DNA of 64,000 bases from M3007 sp044230315 (GTDB taxonomy: Bacteria; Bacteroidota; Bacteroidia; Chitinophagales; Saprospiraceae). A program made the position numbers and the translations under genes. The stretch spans positions 71,862 to 135,861 of the forward strand of contig JBGARJ010000013.1 of NCBI GenBank assembly GCA_044230315.1, in the 5' to 3' direction. Shown piece by piece: positions 56,252-64,000 of this stretch. A model generated the notes under the pieces. That model searched no databases, was not told where the DNA came from, and saw only the letters and a program-made list of their open reading frames with translations. How positions within the stretch are numbered: the first letter of the stretch is position 1; every line of letters starts with the position of its first letter.

Positions 56252-56438
56252 CGGTTAATTTGCCGGATGGAAAAAATATCATGCGCCGGCCTGAATCCCG
56301 CTCCGGGCGCAGGGCCCGGTGTCTTCCGGGCTGTTTTTCATCACGCAACACTATTATTTCGCCATTTGCCCGTCAAATTTTCAGGCGATCCGCAACTTTC
56401 ATAGTATTTTTTAGTTGGTAGTCGGAACTTTGCCCATC

Positions 56439-58220
56439 ATGCAAAATAAAGAAGAAACCAAGCCCAAACTTACCCGGGAAAGCCTCCGCGAGGCGCTTAA
56501 GATCTTTGAATTTGTCCGGCCCTACCGGTGGCAATTCATCTTCGGCCTGGTCCTGCTGTTCCTTTCCAGTGGCATTTTTATGGTGTTTCCCTACATCATC
56601 GGCAAAATGCTCGACGTAGCCCAGGGCGTGGTCGTCAATTTCGATCTGAAACGCATGGGCATGTGGCTGATCCTGATCCTCGCCGTGCAGGGCGTTATCT
56701 CCTACCTCCGTGTGATGATGTTTGCCGTGGTAAGTGAAAAGGGCACAGCAGACGTCCGCAAAGCGTTGTATCAAAAATTGATCGCCTTGCCGATCGTCTT
56801 TTTTGAAAAAAGCCGCGTGGGCGAACTGGTCAGCCGCCTCACCAACGACGTGGAAAAACTGTACAACACATTTTACTTTATTCTGGCCGAATTCATCCGG
56901 CAGATCATCATCCTGGTCGGTGGTGTGGCCATGCTCACCTGGATGTCGCACCGGCTTGCCGGGGTCATGATCGTCACTTTTCCGGTGATCGTGATCGGCG
57001 CGATGATCTTTGGCCGCTGGGTGCGCAAACTGTCGAAAAAGAGGCAGGAAATTCTCGGCGAAACCAACACGGTGCTGGATGAAACCCTTCAGTCGATCCA
57101 TGCCGTCAAAGCCTTCACCAACGAAGCCTTTGAGCGCGCGCGCTACGGCCGCTCCAACGACAATGTAGTGAGCGTGTCGATGCGATACGCGCAAGGGCGG
57201 GCGATCTTCGCCGTGTTTATCATCACCATGCTGTTCGGCGCGCTGTTTTTTGTGATCGGTTTCGGCATGTATATGGTACAAACCAAACAAATGACGGCGG
57301 GCGAACTGATCACCTTCGTCACGTATACCGCTGTGATCGGCGGCGCCATTGCCGGCCTGGGCAATTTCTACACCGAACTCGTCGGCGCCGTGGGCGCTAC
57401 CGAGCGGGTGCGCGAAATCCTGCGCGCCAAAACGGAAGCCGCCGAACGCCCGCAAACCAACCATCCGGCCGGCCGGCTCACGGGCGACGTGCAGTTCGAC
57501 AATGTCCATTTCTCGTACCCCACGCGCCCCGATATGGAAATCCTGAAAGGCGTGACCCTGACGATCCCTTCGGGTAAAAAAGTGGCGCTGGTGGGACAAA
57601 GCGGGGCGGGTAAATCGACCATCATGCAATTGCTGCTGCAGTTCCACCGCCTGAACGGCGGCGAGATCCGCATCGACGGCACCAATATTTACGAATACGA
57701 CCTCGAATCGTACCGGCAGAATTTTGCCATCGTACCGCAGGAGGTGATCCTGTTTGGCGGCACGATCCGGGAGAACATCCTGTACGGCAAGCCGGATGCC
57801 TCGGAAGAGGAGATCATCAACGCCGCCCGGCAGGCCAATGCCCTCGATTTTATCCGCTCGTTCCCAGAGGGGTTCGAAACGGTTGTGGGCGAACGCGGGA
57901 TCAAACTTTCCGGCGGCCAGCGGCAGCGTATCGCCATTGCCCGGGCGATCCTCCGCAACCCGGCCATTCTCCTGCTCGACGAAGCTACGTCCTCGCTCGA
58001 TGCCGAAAGCGAAAAAGTAGTGCAGGAGGCGCTGAACAACCTGATGGAAGGCCGCACGAGCATCATCATCGCCCACCGGCTGGCCACTGTGCGGGAAGTC
58101 GACCGGATCTACGTGCTGGAAGGCGGCCGCATCGTGGAAGAAGGGACGCATGAATCGCTTTCCACGCTCGAGGATGGCGTGTACAGCAGCCTGGCCAAGC
58201 TCCAGTTTGAAATGGTTTAA
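56439..58220 (+). CDS. MsbA-like ABC exporter (fused permease and ATPase)
   Basis: A 593-residue half-transporter that would work as a homodimer. The N-terminal part (about 35-325) has six predicted membrane helices. The ATPase domain (about 345-590) has Walker A (VGQSGAGKST), the signature LSGGQRQR, Walker B (ILLLDEATSSLD) and the switch histidine in IIAHRL. The pattern fits lipid A/lipid or multidrug exporters of the MsbA/LmrA type; the substrate is unknown. The ATG at 56439 was chosen; the frame upstream adds only eight residues. A long reverse-strand frame here is a shadow. Confidence 0.92.
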   Translation: MQNKEETKPKLTRESLREALKIFEFVRPYRWQFIFGLVLLFLSSGIFMVFPYIIGKMLDVAQGVVVNFDLKRMGMWLILILAVQGVISYLRVMMFAVVSEKGTADVRKALYQKLIALPIVFFEKSRVGELVSRLTNDVEKLYNTFYFILAEFIRQIIILVGGVAMLTWMSHRLAGVMIVTFPVIVIGAMIFGRWVRKLSKKRQEILGETNTVLDETLQSIHAVKAFTNEAFERARYGRSNDNVVSVSMRYAQGRAIFAVFIITMLFGALFFVIGFGMYMVQTKQMTAGELITFVTYTAVIGGAIAGLGNFYTELVGAVGATERVREILRAKTEAAERPQTNHPAGRLTGDVQFDNVHFSYPTRPDMEILKGVTLTIPSGKKVALVGQSGAGKSTIMQLLLQFHRLNGGEIRIDGTNIYEYDLESYRQNFAIVPQEVILFGGTIRENILYGKPDASEEEIINAARQANALDFIRSFPEGFETVVGERGIKLSGGQRQRIAIARAILRNPAILLLDEATSSLDAESEKVVQEALNNLMEGRTSIIIAHRLATVREVDRIYVLEGGRIVEEGTHESLSTLEDGVYSSLAKLQFEMV

Positions 58221-58318
58221 CTCTTTTGGAAGTGCGATCTGTGACCCGGTTGGCCGAGACGAATACCTGCCGGCCGGGATGCATGGAAGGATTGCCGGGA
58301 ACTCAAGTAAATTTTAAA

Positions 58319-59377
58319 ATGGACTCGTTGAATATGCCAAATGCCAAAGCGAAAACCGGTGTGCTCCTGGTCAATCTCGGCACACCCGACGCGCCTACTC
58401 GCGGCGCCGTGTACCGTTACCTCAAAGAATTTTTGCTCGACCCCCGGGTGATCGACATTAATCCCATCGCGCGCAACCTTCTGGTGCGGGGTATCATCGC
58501 GCCGTTCCGCTCGGGCAAATCGGCCGAAGCCTATCAAAAACTCTGGACGGCCGATGGGTCGCCCCTCAAATTCTACGGCGAACGCCTGACCCGGCAAGTG
58601 CAGGCCCTACTGGGCGACGCCTACCGGGTAGAACTGGCCATGCGCTACCAAAGCCCCTCGATCGAATCGGCTGTCGACCGGTTGATGCAGGCAGCCGTGC
58701 GGCGTATCGTTGTTTTCCCGCTCTTCCCGCAGTATGCCGGGGCCACCACCGGCTCGGTGCACGCCGAAGTCATGCGGGTGTTGCAGAGCCGGCAGATCAT
58801 ACCCGAACTCTCCTTCATAAGCGCCTATGCCACGCATGCGCCAATGACCCGGCTGTATGCGGCCAACGCCCGCGAATTTGACCTGGACCAGTACGATCAT
58901 TTTCTGTTCAGTTACCACGGCCTGCCGCAGCGGCAATTGCGCAAAGCCGATGCGTTCGGGCATTGCCTGCAACATGCGGATTGTTGCCGGCGTCTCACTC
59001 CCCGCAACCAGTTTTGTTATTCGGCGCAGTGTTATGCCACTACGGAAGCCATTGCGGGCGAACTGGGGTTGGGAGCGGAGCAATATACCGTGACCTTCCA
59101 GTCGAGGCTGGGCCGCGATCCCTGGACGCAACCGTACACGGTGCAAGTAATTGAACAACTGGCGCGCAAAGGCCTGAAGCGCTTGCTGGTGTTCTGCCCG
59201 GCGTTTACGGCGGATTGCCTGGAGACCACGATCGAGATCGGAACCGAGTACCGGGACGACTTTTTGCGCTGGGGCGGCGAGCGGCTCGACCTCGTGCCGA
59301 GTTTGAACGACGCGCCTGCGTGGGCCGCCGTGGTGGCGGATATGGTGGCAGATGCGCAGCGTGCTGCTCCCGTGTGA
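58319..59377 (+). CDS. hemH: ferrochelatase
   Basis: Inserts ferrous iron into protoporphyrin IX, the last step of haem synthesis. The 352 residues begin MDSLNMPNAKAKTGVLLVNLGTPDAP. LFSYHGLPQRQLRKAD holds the catalytic histidine, and FCPAFTADCLETTIEIG contains the conserved glutamate. A stretch rich in cysteine (HADCCRRL and FCYSAQCYA) resembles the cluster-ligand region of some bacterial ferrochelatases, but ligation is not shown. The ATG at 58319 was chosen; an in-frame TTG-led extension upstream looks spurious. Confidence 0.94.
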   Translation: MDSLNMPNAKAKTGVLLVNLGTPDAPTRGAVYRYLKEFLLDPRVIDINPIARNLLVRGIIAPFRSGKSAEAYQKLWTADGSPLKFYGERLTRQVQALLGDAYRVELAMRYQSPSIESAVDRLMQAAVRRIVVFPLFPQYAGATTGSVHAEVMRVLQSRQIIPELSFISAYATHAPMTRLYAANAREFDLDQYDHFLFSYHGLPQRQLRKADAFGHCLQHADCCRRLTPRNQFCYSAQCYATTEAIAGELGLGAEQYTVTFQSRLGRDPWTQPYTVQVIEQLARKGLKRLLVFCPAFTADCLETTIEIGTEYRDDFLRWGGERLDLVPSLNDAPAWAAVVADMVADAQRAAPV

Positions 59378-59384
59378 TGGAATA

Positions 59385-59418
59385 TTTTCACCAAAGAGGC
59401 GCCGAAACGCAGTGAAAA
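59385..59418 (+). terminator. weak hairpin after hemH
   Basis: TTTTCAC (59385-59391) and GTGAAAA (59412-59418) form a 7-bp stem with a 20-base loop just after the hemH stop. There is no U-tract after it. The loop (CAAAGAGGCGCCGAAACGCA) resembles the CACxGAGGCAC element at 45552-45610, so it may be a decayed copy of that repeat. Confidence 0.35.
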
Positions 59419-59575
59419 CATTGTAAATCAATCATTTTTATACACCCCAGATCCTTCGTGCTGAAAAACATTCAAGGTTTTTTCCTCTACTGGCATAACT
59501 TGTGCAGGAATAAAAACAAAGCGCGCGATTTACCGTTTCAAGAAACTACTCTGATCTCCTACGTTAAAACAAACC

Positions 59576-60238
59576 ATGTTGTTACCAAAGAAGAACCGCA
59601 TTTCCACCGCCTTCCTTTTATTGCTTTCTTCCGCATTTGCTTTTTCCCTCACCGCCCAAAACGATGGGTGGGTGCTGAAAAATGAAAAAGACGCGGTTAA
59701 AGTCTATTACCGCAAGACGTCGGGTATTTACGAATTGAAACTGGCCACGTCCATAAAAGTGCCGCTGTCCGGTATCGTCCATCTGTTTGACGAAGTGGCC
59801 AAATACCCGGTGTGGGGTTATAAAGTGGCCGAATCGCGGCTGCTCAAACGCGTTTCTCCCACCGAAATGTATTATTACTCCCGGATCGATTTTCCCTGGC
59901 CGATGAGCGACCGCGACGTGGTCCTGCACACCAAACTGGAACAGGACCCGCACAGCCTGGCGGTGTATTCCGTCAGTACGGCGGTAGACGGTTATCTCCC
60001 CGAGGTGAAAGATGTGATCCGGATCAAAAAAGCCACCACTAAATGGACGCTCATCCCCGGCGCCGGCGGTTGGCTGTATGTGGAATATTACCTGTATTCC
60101 GACCCCGGCGGCAGTATCCCCGATTGGGCGATCAATTTGGCCCTTGACATGGGTCCGCGCGAAACCATCAAACGCATGCGGGAGATTTTGAAAGACCCCA
60201 TTTATCAAAATACGAAGTTGGCGCATATCCGGGAATGA
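59576..60238 (+). CDS. START-domain lipid-binding protein
   Basis: A 220-residue exported protein. The N-terminus has a signal peptide (about residues 10-27, ending in SLTAQ). The rest is a START-like helix-grip fold: VKVYYRKTSGIYELKLATSI, a YYYSRIDFPWPMSDRDVVLHTK strand pair, and a C-terminal long helix with GPRETIKRMREILKD. START domains bind lipids or other hydrophobic ligands. The ligand and partner are unknown. It lies 73 bases before the UbiD-type gene on the same strand and may be co-transcribed with it. Confidence 0.83.
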   Translation: MLLPKKNRISTAFLLLLSSAFAFSLTAQNDGWVLKNEKDAVKVYYRKTSGIYELKLATSIKVPLSGIVHLFDEVAKYPVWGYKVAESRLLKRVSPTEMYYYSRIDFPWPMSDRDVVLHTKLEQDPHSLAVYSVSTAVDGYLPEVKDVIRIKKATTKWTLIPGAGGWLYVEYYLYSDPGGSIPDWAINLALDMGPRETIKRMREILKDPIYQNTKLAHIRE

Positions 60239-60311
60239 TCGCTCCTCCACGGGATGGTGGGGGAGGGGAATGTCGGGACATTGGATATCCTCCGTTATTT
60301 TGCCCTTTGCT

Positions 60312-62132
60312 ATGGCATACTCCAGTTTGCGCGCCGCTGTGCGCGATCTTGAACAACACGGCATGTTGCTGCGCATCCGCGAGGAAGTGGACCCGAACCT
60401 GGAAATGGCCGAAGTTCACCGCCAGGTGTTCGACCGCCAGGGGCCGGCTGTATTGTACGAGCGCGTCAAAGGCAGTCCGTTCCAAGCGGTCAGCAACCTG
60501 TACGGCACCTTCCGGCAAACCGAATTTTTGTTTCGGCACACCCTCGACCGCGTCAAGCGCGTCATCGAACTCAAAAAAGATCCCGCTGCCTTTTTCCGGC
60601 ATCCCGGCCGGTACCTGACGGCGCCGTTTACGGCTTTGTCGGCGCTGCCGATGCGCAGCCGCTGGGGCGCTCCGGTGCTGTATGGCCAAACGACGGTTGA
60701 TCAGTTGCCCCAGGTCAAGAGTTGGCCGATGGACGGCGGCGCGTTCATTACCTTGCCGCAGGTGTACACCGAAGATCCCGACCAACCGGGCGTGATGCAC
60801 TCCAACCTGGGCATGTACCGCATCCAGTTGTCGGGCAACGACTACGTGCCGAATGCCGAGATCGGGCTGCACTACCAGTTGCACCGCGGCATCGGCGTGC
60901 ACCACACCAAATACAACCAGCGCGCCGAGCCATTCCGGTGCAGCATTTTCGTGGGCGGCCCGCCGAGCCACGCTTTTGCAGCCATCATGCCCTTGCCCGA
61001 AGGCCTGAGCGAACTCACCTTCGCCGGCATGCTCGGTGGCCGGCGCTTCCGCTACCTGCATCGAGAGGGCTATACCCTCAGCGCCGACGCCGATTTTATC
61101 CTCACCGGCGAGATCGTGAAGGACCTGAAAAAACCGGAAGGGCCTTTTGGCGACCACCTGGGCTATTATTCGCTGGCGCACGATTTTCCGGTCATGCGGG
61201 TGCACCGGATCTATCACCGCAAGGATCCCCTCTGGCATTTTACCGCGGTGGGGCGCCCGCCGCAGGAAGACAGCAGCTTCGGCTGGCTCATCCATGAACT
61301 GGTGGCCCCGCTGACCCCGCAGGAATTTCCGGGCCTGAAGGAACTGCACGCCGTAGACGCCGCCGGCGTGCATCCGCTCCTGTTGGCCATCGGCCACGAG
61401 CGCTACATGCCTTTCCGCGAGCGCAAGCCAGAAGAGATCCTGACCATTGCCAACCGCGTGCTCGGCACGGGCCAGACCTCGCTGGCCAAGTTCTTCCTCA
61501 TCGCCGCGGCCGACGACAACCCCAACCTAAACACCCACGACATTCCGCATTTCTTCCGGCACGTGCTGGAGCGCGTCGATTGGACCCGCGATCTGCATTT
61601 CCAGACGCGCACCACGATCGATACGCTCGACTATTCGGGTACCGGCTGGAACGAGGGCTCCAAGGTGGTGGTGGCCTGTCGCGGGGAGCAGCGCCGCACG
61701 CTGGCCCTGCAATTGCCGGCGCTTTTCGCCTTGCCGCACGGCTTCAGCCAGCCCCGGTTTTGCCTGCCGGGCGTACTGGCCGTGCAGGCGCCGCCCAATA
61801 CCGATCTGGCGCAGGGCCGGGCCGACGCCGAACAATTTTGCCGTTACCTGGAGGCGGTAGACGGCCTGGACGGCATCCCCCTGATCCTGCTGGTGGACGA
61901 CAGCGCCTTCACCGCCGCTGCGCTGAACAACTTCCTGTGGGTGGGCTTCACGCGGGCAAACCCCAGCCACGACCTCTACGGGGTGCAGGCCTTTACCGAG
62001 TTCAAACACTGGGGGTGCCGCGGCCCGCTGGTGATCGATGCGCGTAAAAAGCCGCAACACGCCCCCGAACTCGTGGCGGACCCGGGCGTGCAAAAACGGG
62101 TGGAAAAACTCCTGTCCAACTATAAGTTTTAA
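60312..62132 (+). CDS. UbiD-family prenylated-FMN-dependent decarboxylase
   Basis: Removes a carboxyl group from an aromatic or unsaturated acid using prenylated FMN; in quinone synthesis the substrate is a polyprenyl-hydroxybenzoate or a menaquinone precursor. The 606 residues contain HSNLGMYRIQLSGNDY and LHRGIGVHHTKYN (cofactor region), EGPFGDHLGYYSL and a late ALNNFLWVGFTRANP segment, all typical of the UbiD fold. The length fits the longer subgroup common in Bacteroidota. The ATG at 60312 was chosen. No ubiX partner is in view, so the pathway is inferred. Confidence 0.9.
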   Translation: MAYSSLRAAVRDLEQHGMLLRIREEVDPNLEMAEVHRQVFDRQGPAVLYERVKGSPFQAVSNLYGTFRQTEFLFRHTLDRVKRVIELKKDPAAFFRHPGRYLTAPFTALSALPMRSRWGAPVLYGQTTVDQLPQVKSWPMDGGAFITLPQVYTEDPDQPGVMHSNLGMYRIQLSGNDYVPNAEIGLHYQLHRGIGVHHTKYNQRAEPFRCSIFVGGPPSHAFAAIMPLPEGLSELTFAGMLGGRRFRYLHREGYTLSADADFILTGEIVKDLKKPEGPFGDHLGYYSLAHDFPVMRVHRIYHRKDPLWHFTAVGRPPQEDSSFGWLIHELVAPLTPQEFPGLKELHAVDAAGVHPLLLAIGHERYMPFRERKPEEILTIANRVLGTGQTSLAKFFLIAAADDNPNLNTHDIPHFFRHVLERVDWTRDLHFQTRTTIDTLDYSGTGWNEGSKVVVACRGEQRRTLALQLPALFALPHGFSQPRFCLPGVLAVQAPPNTDLAQGRADAEQFCRYLEAVDGLDGIPLILLVDDSAFTAAALNNFLWVGFTRANPSHDLYGVQAFTEFKHWGCRGPLVIDARKKPQHAPELVADPGVQKRVEKLLSNYKF

Positions 62133-62168
62133 AGCGCGGGAATTTTTTCTCAAAAATTTTGTTGGGTG

Positions 62169-62201
62169 TTTGGAAATGCGCGTGGGCAGCACTTATCTTT
62201 G
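62169..62201 (+). promoter_or_regulatory. promoter of the tRNA-Glu gene
   Basis: TTTG (62169-62172) and TATCTTTG (62194-62201) are separated by 21 bases, a textbook Bacteroidota -33/-7 pair. Transcription would begin about 65-70 bases before the tRNA. Confidence 0.65.
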
Positions 62202-62274
62202 CCCCGCTCTTGACAAAGCGGGTTTTCGGGCGGTGTTATTCCGCACCCCGCACCCGAAATTCCGCCTTCTAAAA

Positions 62275-62349
62275 GGCCCGTTCGTCTAGGGGTCAGGACG
62301 CATCCCTTTCACGGATGAAACACGGGTTCGATTCCCGTACGGGCTACCA
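62275..62349 (+). tRNA. tRNA-Glu (anticodon TTC)
   Basis: A complete 75-base cloverleaf. The acceptor stem pairs GGCCCGT with ACGGGCT (one G-U pair at the end). The anticodon stem CATCC/GGATG holds the loop CTTTCAC, giving anticodon TTC for glutamate. The T-arm is ACGGG-TTCGATT-CCCGT, and CCA is encoded at the 3' end. It has its own promoter and terminator. Confidence 0.97.
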
Positions 62350-62362
62350 CCCATTCAAACAC

Positions 62363-62399
62363 AAATCCTTGTAAGTGAACAACTTGCAAGGATTTTTTT
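62363..62399 (+). terminator. Rho-independent terminator after tRNA-Glu
   Basis: Arms AAATCCTTGTAAGT and AACTTGCAAGGATTT form a long stem (one G-U pair) with a short loop. Seven to eight T residues follow on the plus strand. It ends the tRNA transcript and lies 27 bases from the stop of the convergent restriction gene. Confidence 0.8.
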
Positions 62400-62425
62400 G
62401 TTGGGGGAATGGCATACGGGGGGTG

Positions 62426-64000
62426 TCACCCGACACCCAGCACCCGCTTCAACGTATCCAGCATGGCCATCCGAAACGCTTCGTCCTTAGCAATCAACCG
62501 ATACAGGTCGAGCTCGTTTTTCCGCTCTTGGGTCATCACTTCGTCGAACATTTGCCGGAAGGCAATATCAGCATTCTGGGCGTCAGGGTTGTCGGCATAT
62601 TTCCGTTGGAAATCCGGGTGCGACCGCATTTTATGGGCAATGTTCACAAATTTTACCCGCTGTTCGTCGGGTGTGGCTTCCCAGCCCTGGAAATGCCGTT
62701 CGTTGAAACTCCGGATGATAAGGTCGAGGGGATCCTCCTGTTCGTCGCCGCCATGCGCGCTTCGGGGATTGGGGTTTTGGGGCTCGACTTGGGTCTCTGC
62801 AGCGTCCAATCCGATGGCAGTGTTCAGTTTCACCCGCTCCAGCCCGTAGGTGGACAGGTCGACGGAGTTCAGTAACTCATCGAGCGCGTCGACGTTCGGA
62901 TCTTTGATAGTCAACTTGGGAATCAGGAATTTCAGGAACCAGAACAACTTTTCCCATTTTACGACTTCGTAAGGCAGGATAGCCGCCATCTGACCGTAAA
63001 TTTTCACGAACTGCTTGGCCTTGATCTTGAAGTCGGCTTTTTCGTTTTCCTCTAGTCCCAGGCCCGATACGAACCGGTCGGCAGCCACATCGATGATTGG
63101 GCTTTTGTTGAAATACTTTTCGACAAAGTCTTCGACTTCGGCCCATTCATACACGCCCACGGTGTCCAGGTTGCCTTTGAGTTCGTGCAGCACGTTGACG
63201 TCGGTGGCCTTGCTGAGCGAGGTGGCGGTGTAAAAGGGATCGAAAGCGGCCTTGATATCGTCGGTGGAATTGAAAAAATCCAACACGAAAAGGTCTTCTG
63301 TTTTCTTGCCCAACTTGTCGGCCGAGCGATTCAAGCGGGAGAGCGCCTGCACGGCCAGCACACCCTGCAACTTTTTATCGACATACATGGCCGTGAGCTT
63401 GGGCTGGTCGAACCCCGTGAGGTACTTGTTGGCGACCACCAATATGCGGTATTCGTCTTCGTCGAATTTGTCGCGGGTATCTTTCTCCGGGAAACCGTTT
63501 AGGCCATCTTCGGTGAATTCCTCGCCGTCGACTATTTTTTTGCCGGAAAAGGCAATCAGGATGCTGAACGGTTTGCCTTTGGCCGTGAGAATTCGCCGGA
63601 GCGCCCAGTAGTACTGTATGGCCGACTCAATGCTTTGCGTCACTACCATCGCCTTGGCTTTGCCCTTCAACTTTTTGGTGTTCACTATCTTGGTAATGAA
63701 GTGATCCAACATGATTTCGGCCTTAGTGGCGATGGTCTGGTGGTGGCGCTCCACGTATGCTTTCAACTTCTTCTGCGCCCGGGCGGTGTCGAACAAGGGA
63801 TTTTCCTCGATGGACTTTTCAATCTCGTAATAACTCTTGTAGGTGGTGTAGTTGGCCAGTACATCGAGGATAAAACCTTCTTCGATGGCTTGTTTCATGG
63901 AGTAGAGGTGGAAGGGGCGGTAACTACCGTCATCTTGTTTCACTCCGAATTTTTCCAGTGTATTGTTCTTTGGCGTGGCCGTAAACGCCAGGTAAGAGGC
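62426..64000 (-). CDS. hsdR: type I restriction enzyme HsdR subunit, C-terminal part (5' end off window)
   Basis: The motor and nuclease subunit of a type I restriction system; 524 residues of the C-terminal half are visible and the frame is open to base 64000. The first residues read AYLAFTATPKNN, the helicase motif III region of superfamily 2. RILVVANKYLTGFDQP and VQALSRLNRS are the later helicase motifs V and VI. The rest is the helical C-terminal domain that contacts HsdM/HsdS. The endonuclease domain is out of view. It converges on the tRNA-Glu gene, a common position for genomic islands. Confidence 0.9.
   Translation of the reverse strand, partial: ASYLAFTATPKNNTLEKFGVKQDDGSYRPFHLYSMKQAIEEGFILDVLANYTTYKSYYEIEKSIEENPLFDTARAQKKLKAYVERHHQTIATKAEIMLDHFITKIVNTKKLKGKAKAMVVTQSIESAIQYYWALRRILTAKGKPFSILIAFSGKKIVDGEEFTEDGLNGFPEKDTRDKFDEDEYRILVVANKYLTGFDQPKLTAMYVDKKLQGVLAVQALSRLNRSADKLGKKTEDLFVLDFFNSTDDIKAAFDPFYTATSLSKATDVNVLHELKGNLDTVGVYEWAEVEDFVEKYFNKSPIIDVAADRFVSGLGLEENEKADFKIKAKQFVKIYGQMAAILPYEVVKWEKLFWFLKFLIPKLTIKDPNVDALDELLNSVDLSTYGLERVKLNTAIGLDAAETQVEPQNPNPRSAHGGDEQEDPLDLIIRSFNERHFQGWEATPDEQRVKFVNIAHKMRSHPDFQRKYADNPDAQNADIAFRQMFDEVMTQERKNELDLYRLIAKDEAFRMAMLDTLKRVLGVG

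Noticed and set aside
56314..56340. GCCCGG/CCGGGC hairpin followed by TTTTT in the gap before the ABC exporter
   Set aside because: The stem is only 6 bp, and a plus-strand terminator in a divergent intergenic region just before a gene is unlikely. It may be chance.
56373..58151. 592-codon open frame on the minus strand opposite the ABC exporter gene
   Set aside because: The plus strand has Walker A, signature and Walker B motifs in one frame. The reverse frame is His/Asp-rich with no domain similarity and is a codon-bias shadow.

Overview
The window looks like a piece of a chromosome from a Bacteroidota bacterium with a moderately high GC content, most plausibly of the Saprospiria/Chitinophagia type. 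This placement is inferred from gene content: a TonB-dependent receptor with an N-terminal carboxypeptidase-regulatory-like domain, a UpxY/NusG-like antiterminator, a Wzi-type outer membrane protein, a TlpA-like thioredoxin protein, and promoter -7 boxes of the TAnnTTTG type. No rRNA or species marker is present.

Region 1 (1-27931, all minus strand) is a Wzx/Wzy-dependent exopolysaccharide or capsule locus read from high to low coordinates. It opens with a winged-helix regulator whose -7 box lies inside a perfect 12-bp palindrome. Next come a sugar aminotransferase, a UDP-sugar dehydrogenase, a PHP-type tyrosine phosphatase, Wza, the tyrosine kinase Wzc, a GT9 enzyme, the Wzx flippase, two FkbM methyltransferases, a hexapeptide acyltransferase, several GT4 and GT2 glycosyltransferases, a Wzy-like polymerase, a carbamoyltransferase, UDP-GlcNAc 2-epimerase, Gmd, a GT-C membrane protein, Fcl, a small secreted protein, and the start of ManC. 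Many genes overlap by 1-4 bases, which suggests translational coupling. The enzymes predict a polymer with L-fucose (GDP-mannose route), an amino sugar or uronic acid (UDP route), and carbamoyl, methyl and acyl decorations.

Region 2 (27999-41851, minus strand) holds cobalamin-dependent methionine synthase (metH), a three-gene xanthine-dehydrogenase-type molybdenum hydroxylase set (xdhA, xdhB, xdhC), a small YdcZ-type transporter, a UpxY-like antiterminator, a Wzi-like outer membrane protein, a polysaccharide deacetylase and L-2-hydroxyglutarate oxidase. The UpxY, Wzi and deacetylase genes look functionally tied to Region 1 but are separated from it by the metabolic block.

Region 3 (42082-51865) has a TonB-dependent receptor followed by selD on the plus strand. 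A strong GC-rich hairpin separates them from minus-strand genes for a TlpA-like protein, a sigma-54 activator, MiaB, two small unknown proteins and a nucleoside phosphorylase.

Region 4 (52005-62132) contains hemF, an MFS transporter, a DUF721 protein, a membrane-anchored coiled-coil/helix-hairpin-helix protein, an OmpA-family protein, an MsbA-like ABC exporter, hemH, a START-domain protein and a UbiD-family decarboxylase.

Region 5 (62169-64000) has a tRNA-Glu(TTC) with a good promoter and terminator. It is followed immediately by the C-terminal part of a type I restriction HsdR subunit running off the window. This tRNA-adjacent restriction gene is the most likely entry into a mobile or defence island. 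No CRISPR array, insertion sequence, rRNA or clearly new multi-gene system was found inside the window.
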